Shown: positions 17,518-26,676 of the stretch, piece by piece
Numbering within the stretch: position 1 is the stretch's first letter
Layout of the letters: every line of letters starts with the position of its first letter
Source of the DNA: Moritella viscosa
Lineage (GTDB): Bacteria > Pseudomonadota > Gammaproteobacteria > Enterobacterales > Moritellaceae
DNA: 64,000 nt
Direction: 5' to 3'
Assembly (NCBI GenBank): GCA_000953735.1
Contig: LN554852.1
Location: 4,475,846-4,539,845, forward strand
Translations under genes and position numbers: made by a program
Notes under the pieces: generated by a model
The model's database searches: none
The model's input: only the letters and a program-made list of their open reading frames with translations
What the model was told of the DNA's origin: nothing

Positions 17518-19431
17518 ATGATCATAGCTAGCGATATTGAACTTCTGCGTGGCGGCAAGCCGCTTATTACGAATACCAGTGCCAAAATCAACTCAGGTCA
17601 AAAGGTAGGTTTAGTCGGTAAGAATGGTTGTGGTAAATCCAGCCTATTCGCCCTTATTCGCCATGAAATTAGTTTGGATAACGGTAGTCTAACCTATCCA
17701 AGCAGCTGGCAAGTCTCGAGTGTGAAACAAGAAACGCCCGCGCTTGATCGTAGTGCCCATGATTATGTGCTGGATGGTGACATTGAGTTCCGTCAATTAG
17801 AAGCTGACCTTGCACAAGCTGAAACAGCGGATAACGGTAATAAAATAGCTGAAATCCATGGAAAGCTAGATGCGATTGGTGCTTACAGCATTAACGCCCG
17901 TTGCTCTGAACTCTTATCGGGCTTAGGGTTTACGGAAGATAAACAACAACTGCCAGTACAAAGCTTCTCGGGTGGTTGGCGTATGCGTTTAAACTTAGCA
18001 CAGGCGCTATTATGTCGTTCTGACTTATTGCTACTGGATGAACCAACCAACCACTTGGATTTAGATGCGGTTATTTGGTTAGACAAATGGTTAAAACAGT
18101 ACGATGGTACATTAATGCTGATCTCACATGATCGTGACTTCCTCGATGCCATTATTACTAAGATCATTCACGTTGAAGACCAAAAGCTAAACGAATATAC
18201 AGGTGATTACACCTCGTTCGAAAAGCAACGTGCCGAGAAACTATCACAACAGCAATCTATGTTTGAAAAGCAACAACGTGAAGTTGCTCATATGCAAAGC
18301 TACATCGATCGTTTCCGCTACAAAGCATCAAAAGCTAAACAAGCACAGAGTCGTATTAAAGCGATGGAGCGTATGGAGCTTATTTCTGCGGCCAATGCCG
18401 ATTCACAGTTTAGCTTTAGCTTCTTAAAACCCGATGCCCTGCCACTCCCGTTGTTAACAATGGAAGACGTATGTGCAGGTTATGGCGATACCTCAATTTT
18501 AGATAACATTAAATTGAATCTCGTCCCGGGCAGTCGCATTGGTCTACTCGGCCGTAACGGCGCAGGTAAATCAACACTGATTAAATTATTGTCTGCTGAA
18601 ATGGAACCGCTCAAAGGCACACTCGAAGTTAACCCCAATTCAAAAGTAGGTTACTTTGCCCAGCACCAATTAGAATTTTTACGCTTAGACGATACGCCAT
18701 TGCAACACATGGTACGTTTAGCGCCAGAAAAAACTGAATTAGAACTGCGTAAATACCTAGGCGGTTTTGGTTTTATCGGTGAAAAAGCGTTAGATATTGT
18801 GCGCCCATTCTCGGGTGGTGAAAAAGCACGGTTAGTACTAGCGCTGATCGTATGGCAAAAACCAAATCTATTGCTGCTTGATGAGCCAACCAACCACTTG
18901 GATTTAGAAATGCGTCACGCGCTGTCAGTGGCCCTACAAGGCTTCGAAGGCGCGATGGTTGTAGTATCACATGATCGTCACTTATTACGCTCTACGACCG
19001 ATGAGCTGTACTTGGTACACGATAAGAAGGTATTACCCTTTGATGGTGATCTGGATGATTACCATCGCTGGTTAAGCGAACAACAAAAAGTTGAAAAGCA
19101 AGCCGTACAAGTAATCAATACAGGTGTCAACAGTGCGCAAGCAAAGAAAGATCAAAAGCGTAAAGCGGCTGAATTACGTAAACTAACGCAGCCAGTACGC
19201 AAGCAAATAGAGAAGCTAGATAAACAGCTAGAAACCTTAGGTGACAAGCTAACTGCCGTTGAAGTACAGTTAAGTGAAACCAGTATTTATGAAGATCAAA
19301 ACAAGGCTAAGCTAAAAACCGCATTAGGCGATCAAGCGAAGTTTGTTGTAGCGATTGAAGACGCTGAAACCACATGGATGGATTTAAACGAACAACTTGA
19401 AGAAATGATTGAAGAAAGCGAACAAGCTTAA
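17518..19431 (+). CDS. yheS: ABC-F ATPase YheS
   Basis: 637 residues with two ATP-binding cassettes and no membrane domain. Walker A motifs are GKNGCGKSS (about 35) and GRNGAGKST (about 344); the signatures are SFSGGWRMRL and PFSGGEKARL, each followed by LLLLDEPTNHLDL. A charged linker lies between them, and a coiled coil occupies the last 100 residues. ABC-F proteins act on ribosomes to rescue or tune translation. In E. coli yheS is followed by yheT-yheU-prkB; here yheT is absent and a TonB2 operon intervenes. Confidence 0.95.
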   Translation: MIIASDIELLRGGKPLITNTSAKINSGQKVGLVGKNGCGKSSLFALIRHEISLDNGSLTYPSSWQVSSVKQETPALDRSAHDYVLDGDIEFRQLEADLAQAETADNGNKIAEIHGKLDAIGAYSINARCSELLSGLGFTEDKQQLPVQSFSGGWRMRLNLAQALLCRSDLLLLDEPTNHLDLDAVIWLDKWLKQYDGTLMLISHDRDFLDAIITKIIHVEDQKLNEYTGDYTSFEKQRAEKLSQQQSMFEKQQREVAHMQSYIDRFRYKASKAKQAQSRIKAMERMELISAANADSQFSFSFLKPDALPLPLLTMEDVCAGYGDTSILDNIKLNLVPGSRIGLLGRNGAGKSTLIKLLSAEMEPLKGTLEVNPNSKVGYFAQHQLEFLRLDDTPLQHMVRLAPEKTELELRKYLGGFGFIGEKALDIVRPFSGGEKARLVLALIVWQKPNLLLLDEPTNHLDLEMRHALSVALQGFEGAMVVVSHDRHLLRSTTDELYLVHDKKVLPFDGDLDDYHRWLSEQQKVEKQAVQVINTGVNSAQAKKDQKRKAAELRKLTQPVRKQIEKLDKQLETLGDKLTAVEVQLSETSIYEDQNKAKLKTALGDQAKFVVAIEDAETTWMDLNEQLEEMIEESEQA

Positions 19432-19442
19432 ATTATATTGTA

Positions 19443-19484
19443 AATATAGAGGCTGGATTTGTCTTAGCCTCTATTTATTTTATT
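19443..19484 (+). terminator. Terminator after yheS
   Basis: TAGAGGCT / AGCCTCTA stem with a 10-base loop followed by a T-rich run. Confidence 0.8.
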
Positions 19485-19599
19485 TACTATCGTTACTTTT
19501 TCACAGTTTAAGGCCAACCCAAACGTCTACTGCTAATTCAATGAACTTAATATTTCATCATATTTGTTCAGCACTGAAAAAGTCACCATGTAAAATGGT

Positions 19600-19959
19600 T
19601 CAGAACAAGCGTTTCCATTGTTCAGTATCGACAAACCATCTTTCCTCATAAATTTTGTCGCCTTCAAATCGGAACAAGACGGATAATGCGGAGAACTCTA
19701 TTTTATTTGATTTCCATTCAACGATTGAGACAACTTCATTTTCTCCTTCAATCTGACGGAGTTCTGTAATCTCGAAACCGGGAGGAAGTAAGCCACCTAG
19801 CTGATCTAGCACAGAGCGGAACGTCATCAGCCCTCTCACTATATTCTCCTGCCCCGGCATTATAAATGTAATATCATCTGTGTAATCAGCGACTAAGGTA
19901 TCAAAATCACCTCTATCAACGGCTTCCCAACCACGCTGTACTATATTAGATAGTTTCAT
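19600..19959 (-). CDS. SnoaL/NTF2-like small protein
   Basis: 119 residues with the cone-fold pattern of SnoaL-like proteins: VQRGWEAVDRGDFDTLVADY, then DDITFIMPGQ, and a closing YEERWFVDTEQW. No signal peptide, so cytoplasmic. Such proteins may be isomerases, hydrolases or ligand binders; the substrate cannot be told. It stands alone between yheS and the TonB2 operon. Confidence 0.75.
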   Translation of the reverse strand: MKLSNIVQRGWEAVDRGDFDTLVADYTDDITFIMPGQENIVRGLMTFRSVLDQLGGLLPPGFEITELRQIEGENEVVSIVEWKSNKIEFSALSVLFRFEGDKIYEERWFVDTEQWKRLF

Positions 19960-20067
19960 TACGGTTGCCTTCTATATATTTTTTATCATTTAACTATAGA
20001 ATGCATTTAATAACTCCGCCTTAGCCACTATTAGATAAATATCCCAGTAAACACCGAGGAATATGAC

Positions 20068-21411
20068 TTACAGCTGCGCTAGCCAACCTTTACTGTAACC
20101 TTGGTATTGTTTGGTCTGTAACAGTTGTAAATTATCTTTCGCTTGTGCTTTTTTACCTTGTTCAATTTGGCTGACGGCTAATAAAAGTCGCCATTTATCT
20201 GTCATAAGTAACGTTTTTTTATCTTCTCCCTTAACACTACGATCCAACAATGCGGCATACGCTAATTCAGCTTCTGACCAACGTGCTTCTAAATACAATA
20301 ACTGGGCTTGTTGTTGATCCTGCTTGGCTAACTTAATGCCAGCGGATTTAGCTTGAGCTAAAACAGCGAGTGCCTTACTGCGCTCACGCGCCATTAACCA
20401 CGCATTGCTCAAACCTTTAAAATAGGCTTTATCTTGGTTAAGTAAGTGCTTATCCGCGCCTTCTAAGTACACAGCTGCGGCTAATCGAGGCTGTTGTTGC
20501 TGCAGGTATAACGAAGCTAATACCCGATAACCTTGTGCCGAGAGAAAACCTTGATTACGGGTGATCGCCAATGTCGATAACGCGGATTTATTCTGCTCTA
20601 AAGTCAGGTAACTATACGCCAGACGTTCCCAATAATCTTTCGATTTAGGAAAATCGACGACCGCAATTTCAAGGTATTTATTAAGCGGTTTATGCTGTTC
20701 TAAACGCTGTAATAAAGCTAACAATAATTTAAGATAAGATTCATTCTTTGGCACAAGTTTGTAAGCACGTTTTGCTGGAGATAACGCTGCGGTTAGCTTG
20801 TCTTGTAAATAATACGCTTGCGCTAATAATGCGGCATTACGGGCTTGTTTAGCTGTCGTGATTTTATATTTGGTGCGTTGTTTGTCATCGAATTTATCTA
20901 CTAATGAAAACCAAGCATTAAGGTGTTTTTCGACCAAGTTCCACGACTTGCTTTCTTGTCCTTTCGTCGCGACAGTTTTTGCTGTTAACGACGCGGCTAA
21001 CTGCGCTGCGAGTTGTTGGAATGTCAATTGTTGTTCAAGTTCTAGCGATAAACTTAATAACTGGCTCACCACCTGATAGCCTTGCTGATAATCTTGCTGC
21101 ATAAGCAGAACTTGCAGCTGTAAATTACTGGCCAGCAATTGACGTTCTATCGAGTGATCACGCTGCTGTTGATAAAAATCAGTGATATCTTTAATCAAAA
21201 TATTGTTAGATTCAATCTTGGCTTTGCTTTGCTTATCGTCTTGTGCAGACATTTTAGCAAAGGCAGTTGTTAAGCTAACGTAACGGCTATAAACAGACGC
21301 AGGTACTCGCTGTGCTTGCGCAGGCTGTAATGATAACAACAATAAACTCGAACACAGTAAAATAATAGATAACAATGATGAACGGTATAGCTTCATTTTA
21401 TTCAAGTTCAA
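20068..21411 (-). CDS. TPR protein of the TonB2 operon
   Basis: 447 residues with an N-terminal signal segment (LLSIILLCSSLLLLSLQPAQA) and many TPR-like helical repeats (for example AYYLQDKLTAALSPAKRAYKL and LVPKNESYLKLLLALLQRL, given in part), so periplasmic or membrane-attached. It is the last gene of the operon, overlapping the end of tonB2 by 14 bases. TPR genes at this spot are common in marine TonB2 clusters, where they may help the TonB complex. The exact role is unproven. Confidence 0.82.
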   Translation of the reverse strand: MNLNKMKLYRSSLLSIILLCSSLLLLSLQPAQAQRVPASVYSRYVSLTTAFAKMSAQDDKQSKAKIESNNILIKDITDFYQQQRDHSIERQLLASNLQLQVLLMQQDYQQGYQVVSQLLSLSLELEQQLTFQQLAAQLAASLTAKTVATKGQESKSWNLVEKHLNAWFSLVDKFDDKQRTKYKITTAKQARNAALLAQAYYLQDKLTAALSPAKRAYKLVPKNESYLKLLLALLQRLEQHKPLNKYLEIAVVDFPKSKDYWERLAYSYLTLEQNKSALSTLAITRNQGFLSAQGYRVLASLYLQQQQPRLAAAVYLEGADKHLLNQDKAYFKGLSNAWLMARERSKALAVLAQAKSAGIKLAKQDQQQAQLLYLEARWSEAELAYAALLDRSVKGEDKKTLLMTDKWRLLLAVSQIEQGKKAQAKDNLQLLQTKQYQGYSKGWLAQL

Positions 21412-22102
21412 AACTCATTCTCCATTTTTTCCACACCTCAGTACCTACAGGGGCTTTTTCAAACAGCCAACGACGTACCGCTTTACGTGATGTTTTAGCA
21501 AAATAACCCCGTGGTTTTTCTTCGATAACCTTAATCTCTTCTGCACGACCATCATCGTTAATCAAGATATGTAATAACACATACCCTTCAATCCTGAGGC
21601 GTTTGGCTTTATACGGATATTGCGGTTCAGTTTTACGTAATATTTTTGCAAAACTAATTTCAGGCTCACCAACCGCAGTTTGTTCAACATTAGTCTCTAC
21701 TGTGGGCGTAACTTCTACTTGGGGCTGAATATGGCTTGTGACATCGATAAGTTGCGGTGATACGTCAAAGGTTGGCATTGATAACGCAGACAAGGTTATG
21801 CTGCTGTTTAAATTAATGTTCTGCACATCGAAACTCGGCTGTATCGATTGTGGCAGTGCGACCATATCTTGCTGTGGTTTCGGCTCAGGGATCACCTCTA
21901 ACTCAGGGGTAACGTGCTGTTCTTCCACATTCGAATCAGTAAACTGACGAAAGTTGATCGTGATCGGATCGTTCACCGCTGCTTTATTCCCGCCAATTGT
22001 GAGGGAATAAATAAGTCCTGCTAAACTGATATTAACCAGTACCGCCAGTACTAGTGCGATTAAACGAAAGCGCTTACTTCCCCGCTGTTGCAACTGCAAC
22101 AT
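21398..22102 (-). CDS. tonB2: Energy transducer TonB2
   Basis: 234 residues: an N-terminal membrane anchor (LIALVLAVLVNISLAGLIYSL), a Pro/Glu/Val-rich periplasmic spacer (PELEVIPEPKPQQ), and a C-terminal TonB domain (EPQYPYKAKRLRIEGYVLL, ILINDDGRAEEIKVIEEKP, WLFEKAPV). It carries proton-motive energy from ExbB/ExbD to outer-membrane receptors. It overlaps exbD2 by 29 bases and the TPR gene by 14, so translation is likely coupled. Confidence 0.93.
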   Translation of the reverse strand: MLQLQQRGSKRFRLIALVLAVLVNISLAGLIYSLTIGGNKAAVNDPITINFRQFTDSNVEEQHVTPELEVIPEPKPQQDMVALPQSIQPSFDVQNINLNSSITLSALSMPTFDVSPQLIDVTSHIQPQVEVTPTVETNVEQTAVGEPEISFAKILRKTEPQYPYKAKRLRIEGYVLLHILINDDGRAEEIKVIEEKPRGYFAKTSRKAVRRWLFEKAPVGTEVWKKWRMSFELE

Positions 22103-22475
22103 TGTCCACCCCAGCTAATCTAATTTGATCTAATACTTCAATTAAACGACCGGTATCAACCGTGCGATCGGCATTTAACATCACCGAAGTATGGTCACCA
22201 CCGCTCAAGGTTTTTACGCGACTCCGTAATTTACGAATATCGACGGGTTCACCTTCAATCCAAACACCACTTTCAGCATCAATAGACACAACTAAACTGA
22301 CCGCCCCTTGCATATCATTGGTCGCGCCATCAGGACGTTGAATATCAATCGCATTCATTTTATTAAACGATGCAGTCACTAAAAAAAAGATAAGTAAAAT
22401 AAACACCATATCAATCATAGGTGTTAAATCAACAGTGAGCGCATCACTATTACTTCGGCTAAATCGCGTTCTCAT
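22074..22475 (-). CDS. exbD2: Biopolymer transport protein ExbD2
   Basis: 133 residues with one membrane helix holding the proton-path Asp (DLTPMIDMVFILLIFFLVTA) and a periplasmic domain (TVDTGRLIEVLDQIRLAGV). It forms the motor with ExbB2 and TtpC. The stop overlaps the tonB2 start, and the gene begins immediately after exbB2. Confidence 0.95.
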   Translation of the reverse strand: MRTRFSRSNSDALTVDLTPMIDMVFILLIFFLVTASFNKMNAIDIQRPDGATNDMQGAVSLVVSIDAESGVWIEGEPVDIRKLRSRVKTLSGGDHTSVMLNADRTVDTGRLIEVLDQIRLAGVDNVAVATAGK

Positions 22476-22982
22476 TTATATCCCTTTAACAACTAATTTT
22501 TGGGCGAGATCCAAGGTCAATAAATTCGCCCGTTTGTTCAAACTATGACAAAAAAACAAACCAGATAACCCTGTCACCAATCCCGCTAGCGTAGTTAATA
22601 ATGCTTGGGCAATCCCACTACTAAATAATTCCGATACACCGAGACTGTCAGACAACACGGAAAAATTATCAATCATGCCATCGACCGTACCCAGTAACCC
22701 TAATAACGGTAAAACCCCGGTTAAGGTTTTAATAAAAATAAGCTTACGAGTGAGCTGACTTTGTAATTCAGAAATAAAGCCATCGCGCACCGCGACCGCA
22801 AGTAAATGAGATTGTCCCTGCCACTGCGCCCATTCGCGTTGGTAATGCAGTGATAGCACCGGATATTGCAAAGCATACTGTAAATAACAACGTGCTATCG
22901 TCCACCACATCACCACCGACAACAACATGATGACCCAAAAAATCACCGACGCATTGCTAAGAAAATCAATAAAGCCAGACAT
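22476..22982 (-). CDS. exbB2: Biopolymer transport protein ExbB2
   Basis: 168 residues, MotA/TolQ/ExbB family with three membrane helices: one near residues 10-30, and two in the conserved block LPLLGLLGTVDGMIDNFSVL and GIAQALLTTLAGLVTGLSGL. Shorter than classical ExbB, as expected of TonB2 systems. It lies between ttpC (2 bases away) and exbD2. Confidence 0.95.
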   Translation of the reverse strand: MSGFIDFLSNASVIFWVIMLLSVVMWWTIARCYLQYALQYPVLSLHYQREWAQWQGQSHLLAVAVRDGFISELQSQLTRKLIFIKTLTGVLPLLGLLGTVDGMIDNFSVLSDSLGVSELFSSGIAQALLTTLAGLVTGLSGLFFCHSLNKRANLLTLDLAQKLVVKGI

Positions 22983-22984
22983 AC

Positions 22985-24406
22985 TTACACGTTACCTGTC
23001 GCTTGCTGCTGATGAGTCATTACTCGGGGCTCTGCTTCATTGGCATATAAGCTAAGGCGCTGTTGACGTTGCGCTAATAAACCTGCACTTTGGTGTTCTA
23101 TTACATGCAGGATACTGTCACTTTTACTGGTTAATAAGCTGTGTAATAACATAAGTGGCACAGCGGCAATCAAACCAAATTTAGTGGTTAACAAAGCTTG
23201 AGAGATACCACTTGATAATACTTGAGGGTCGCTGTTTCCGTACGCGGTAATAGCTTGAAATGTTTCAATCATCCCTGCCACAGTACCTAACAACCCGAGC
23301 AGTGGCGCGATAGTCGCCAGTACCGCTATCGAACCCAGTTCTTTACGACATTCAGGTAGCTCAGCCAAAATTGCTTCATCAAGAAAACGCGCTAGTTCAT
23401 CGGCATTACTGCGTTCGTGACGCTCCGCGACACTTATGATACGGCCGAGTGGGTTATCTGTCAGTTTATTTAATTGCTGTTTTTGTAATTCTATTTTCTT
23501 CGCTTCACGTGTCAGAACCAACAGACGGAATAAACCGATTGTCATGCCGATAATTCCCACCGCGACAATAATGCCACCAACAACACCCGCATCAGAAAAT
23601 ACCTGCCACCAAGCGCGAACTTGTGTCGCACGCTCCAGTAATGCACCTGCAGAAGGGTCAATTAAGGTACTCACAAAGCCGTCTTGTGGTTGTGAAAAAG
23701 CCGCTATACGTGCTGTCATATCCGCCGAATTTGACGGTAATAACTGATAACTTTCACTCGCAGGTTGATACAACAGCGGGCCTTGCGCGGTAAATGCGGT
23801 AAAACCAGCGATTTGGGTAACCGCTAACATTTCTTTGCTACCATTCGCCATCGTCACTTGAGTTTCTGTGGTCGTGACTTTACTGCTTGCCACCATTTGC
23901 TCGGTAAATAATAACCATAAGTTTTTAATCGCTACAAGATTCGGTTCAAAATTCGCTTCGCTATAAGGTGATAGTTGGATTGAACGTCCTGATAAAATAG
24001 CGCTTAGTGGGCTTTTATTTAATTGACCACGTAGGTCCTGGCTAGCGCGGCGGAATTCACTGAACACGTTATCCAAATCGGACTTTTCACTATTGGCTAA
24101 TTTTTGTTTCGCTAAAATCAGTTTATTGTTGCCAGCAATGGTATTTTGCAACTGGGTCATTTGTTGTTGTAGTGTTTGGTTACGTTTAGCTTGTTTCGCT
24201 AAATTGGCTTCTTGAGTCGCAAGATTACTTTTAAAACGCGTTAATGCCTCATTGTCTATTTTAGTTTCAGCCACATTACTTTGCTTAACTTGCTTTAACA
24301 GATCATCCAATGGTGTCGCATTGACGTTGAACATCAACAAGCTAGTCGTAATCAAGAGAGCGTTAAAATACGTTGGCATAATTCTAAGCGTAGTCGTAAT
24401 AGTCAT
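22985..24406 (-). CDS. ttpC: MotA/TolQ/ExbB-type protein TtpC
   Basis: 473 residues. A signal peptide is followed by a periplasmic coiled coil (about 35-115), a periplasmic region, then an ExbB-like channel part with three helices (VVGGIIVAVGIIGMTIGLF; IATIAPLLGLLGTVAGMIET; GISQALLTTKFGLIAAVPL). TtpC is known in Vibrio as an extra component required by TonB2. The start codon overlaps the preceding stop (TAATG). All residues of the channel block are present. Confidence 0.92.
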   Translation of the reverse strand: MTITTTLRIMPTYFNALLITTSLLMFNVNATPLDDLLKQVKQSNVAETKIDNEALTRFKSNLATQEANLAKQAKRNQTLQQQMTQLQNTIAGNNKLILAKQKLANSEKSDLDNVFSEFRRASQDLRGQLNKSPLSAILSGRSIQLSPYSEANFEPNLVAIKNLWLLFTEQMVASSKVTTTETQVTMANGSKEMLAVTQIAGFTAFTAQGPLLYQPASESYQLLPSNSADMTARIAAFSQPQDGFVSTLIDPSAGALLERATQVRAWWQVFSDAGVVGGIIVAVGIIGMTIGLFRLLVLTREAKKIELQKQQLNKLTDNPLGRIISVAERHERSNADELARFLDEAILAELPECRKELGSIAVLATIAPLLGLLGTVAGMIETFQAITAYGNSDPQVLSSGISQALLTTKFGLIAAVPLMLLHSLLTSKSDSILHVIEHQSAGLLAQRQQRLSLYANEAEPRVMTHQQQATGNV

Positions 24407-25224
24407 TATAGCGCCTCCTGCTGCTGCGTGGCCGAAACAGAATTCGCCGGTACGATTTCCGATACTATCGATGCCTCTAATAAAGGTAGGGATAATAAAG
24501 TTGGTACGGTTTTGTTGTCTGCCACATCATAGGCTTGTTTCACTTTCGGCAGCCAACTTGCTGGTAATATTAACCAAGTGCGACTGCTGTTATCCCAATA
24601 ACCTGCGTTATTATGATCTGGCGTCAGGTAATATAGAGCGACGCGACCAACACGGATAAGTTGTACAGTTTTGTCGGCATCACTTAATGGTAGCTGTGCT
24701 TGCCATGTTTCGATAGTATCACCATATTCAGTCTCAATTTGATAGGCTTCTAAGATACGACGGTATTTATCCGCGACACTAATATTAGGGTTATCTAACA
24801 AACGATTGAGTTCAGCTAAACGTAATTGACGTTCTTGCCATAAGAAAGGGATATCTTGTTCAACAAACAGGGTTAGTACTTGTACCATTTCTTGCATTAA
24901 CGGGGTCAGTTCCATACGTGTTTCACGGACGCTGGCCATGTTCTTTTCTAAACTGATGAGTAACTGCTGCTGTTGTGAAACCTGTTTTTCTAACTGTGTT
25001 GTATAAGCAGTCAATACTGCGTTTTCACGTAACAATGCACGATATTCATTCACAGTTTCGCTTGTTTTGTCATCTAGATCAGCAATATGCTCCTGAGTAC
25101 GTTGTGCTTGCACCTGTGATTGCTGCTTGCTACCAATAATATTATCAAGCTTACTCGTTGCCTGAGCAGGCATAATTAATGCGCCTGTAAGTAACCCGAT
25201 TGACCAAATTGCTGAATAGTTCAT
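24406..25224 (-). CDS. DUF3450 periplasmic coiled-coil protein
   Basis: 272 residues: a signal peptide (ending near PAQA), a long coiled coil (LDNIIGSKQQSQVQAQRTQE through about residue 115), then a globular part with VLTLFVEQDIPFLWQERQLR and a family-typical WDNSSRTWLILP. DUF3450 proteins regularly open TonB2-TtpC operons; they probably act in the periplasm with the motor. First gene of the operon, with a Fur-like site 60-80 bases upstream. Confidence 0.9.
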   Translation of the reverse strand: MNYSAIWSIGLLTGALIMPAQATSKLDNIIGSKQQSQVQAQRTQEHIADLDDKTSETVNEYRALLRENAVLTAYTTQLEKQVSQQQQLLISLEKNMASVRETRMELTPLMQEMVQVLTLFVEQDIPFLWQERQLRLAELNRLLDNPNISVADKYRRILEAYQIETEYGDTIETWQAQLPLSDADKTVQLIRVGRVALYYLTPDHNNAGYWDNSSRTWLILPASWLPKVKQAYDVADNKTVPTLLSLPLLEASIVSEIVPANSVSATQQQEAL

Positions 25225-25283
25225 GTTGTTCCACTGCGACTAAATATGAAGTTAAGAGTGAGCGAATATATAAATCGAAACAA

Positions 25284-25304
25284 TCTAAATGAGAATCATT
25301 GTAT
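25284..25304 (-). promoter_or_regulatory. Fur-like box upstream of the TonB2 operon
   Basis: The core AATGAGAATCATT matches the centre of the Fur consensus (ATGATAATCATT) with one difference. It lies 60-80 bases before the DUF3450 start. It suggests iron repression of the TonB2 operon, in keeping with siderophore or heme uptake. Confidence 0.6.
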
Positions 25305-25390
25305 TTAAGCTGGCTGTATTTAGCAATCAATTAGAAAAAATATGTTAATATTAGACAAATTATCGGTAACCACTAATGTAGAGCTCAATT

Positions 25391-25618
25391 ATGATTATTC
25401 CATATCAGCAACTAGATACAAATACGCTAAATACATTAATCGAACATTTCGTGCTACGAGAAGGTACAGATTATGGCAGCCTTGAAATGTCGATGTCAGA
25501 GAAAGTGTGCCAGGTAACCAAACAACTTGAAACCGGTGATGTGGTTATCGTTTACTCTGAATTACATGACAGCGTAAACATCTTACCAAAGAGCGAAGTT
25601 CTTAAAAACCCACAATAA
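25391..25618 (+). CDS. yheU: YheU family protein
   Basis: 75 residues matching the YheU family throughout: IPYQQLDTNTLNTLIEHFVL, REGTDYGSLEMSMSEKV, and a closing ELHDSVNILPKSE. Function unknown. It precedes prkB, keeping the E. coli yheU-prkB order. Confidence 0.93.
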   Translation: MIIPYQQLDTNTLNTLIEHFVLREGTDYGSLEMSMSEKVCQVTKQLETGDVVIVYSELHDSVNILPKSEVLKNPQ

Positions 25619-25704
25619 CTGTGCAAATTTTATACTTGATCTCAGTGCATTTAACTCGTATAACATAGCACTCACTCCTTAAATTCAACTAGTTGGTCGA
25701 TCAA

Positions 25705-26574
25705 ATGTCAGCAAAACATCCTATTATTGCTGTGACAGGTTCATCAGGCGCCGGTACTTCTACCACTAGCTTGGCCTTTGCACATATGTTCCAGCAAGAA
25801 AACATCAAAGCCTCTTTTATCGAAGGCGACAGTTTTCATCGATATACCCGTCCCGAAATGGATGTGGCTATCCGCAAAGCCCGTGAACAAGGTCGACATA
25901 TCAGCTATTTTGGCCCTGAAGCCAATGATTTTGAGTTACTGGAAAGCTTCTTTCAAGACTATGGCCGCGATGGCAGCGGTAAATATCGTCGTTACCTACA
26001 CTCGTTTGACGAAGCCGTACCATACAACTTAATGCCGGGTACATTTACGCCTTGGCAAGATATCGATGCGGGTACTGATCTTTTATTTTATGAAGGCCTG
26101 CACGGCGGCGTCGCGACCAAAGACAATGATGTGGCCAAGCATGTAGATCTATTGATCGGCATGGTGCCGATCGTCAACTTGGAGTGGATCCAAAAACTAG
26201 TCCGAGACACTGAAGACCGTGGTCACTCTCGTGAGGCGGTAACAGATTCAATTGTGCGGTCGATGGACGATTACATTAACTTTATTACTCCGCAGTTCTC
26301 ACGTACCCACATTAACTTTCAGCGCGTACCGTTAGTCGATACCTCAAACCCATTTAGTGCGACAACGATCCCAACATTGGATGAAAGTTTGGTGGTGATC
26401 CGTTTCCAAAGCGTAAAAAATGTCGACTTCCCTTATTTGCTAACCATGATCGATGGCTCGTTTATTTCTGGGATCAATACCTTGGTTGTACCTGGCGGAA
26501 AAATGGCACTGGCGATGGAGCTTATCTGTGCGCCATTAATTCGTCAGCTATTAGTTGAAGGCAAGATTAGCTAA
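25705..26574 (+). CDS. prkB: Phosphoribulokinase-like protein PrkB
   Basis: 289 residues. The P-loop is GSSGAGTSTTSLAF (about 10-23), followed by GDSFHRY and the family block FYEGLHGGV. This group resembles phosphoribulokinase but occurs in non-autotrophs, where its substrate is unknown; no Calvin-cycle gene is here. The start at 25705 is the first ATG aligning with the family; TTG 25693 is an upstream alternative. A terminator follows. Confidence 0.9.
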   Translation: MSAKHPIIAVTGSSGAGTSTTSLAFAHMFQQENIKASFIEGDSFHRYTRPEMDVAIRKAREQGRHISYFGPEANDFELLESFFQDYGRDGSGKYRRYLHSFDEAVPYNLMPGTFTPWQDIDAGTDLLFYEGLHGGVATKDNDVAKHVDLLIGMVPIVNLEWIQKLVRDTEDRGHSREAVTDSIVRSMDDYINFITPQFSRTHINFQRVPLVDTSNPFSATTIPTLDESLVVIRFQSVKNVDFPYLLTMIDGSFISGINTLVVPGGKMALAMELICAPLIRQLLVEGKIS

Positions 26575-26606
26575 TTCAAAAATTAACTTGTTCAGGGACT
26601 AAATAC

Positions 26607-26647
26607 AAAAAGGGAGGCGCTGACTAACAGCATCTCCCTTTTATTTA
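26607..26647. terminator. Bidirectional terminator between prkB and lysO
   Basis: GGGAGGCGCTG / CAGCATCTCCC stem with one G-T pair and one mismatch, A run on the left and T run on the right, between convergent genes. Confidence 0.75.
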
Positions 26648-26676
26648 TCTGGATTTATTAGCCTAAGTTCCTGTGA

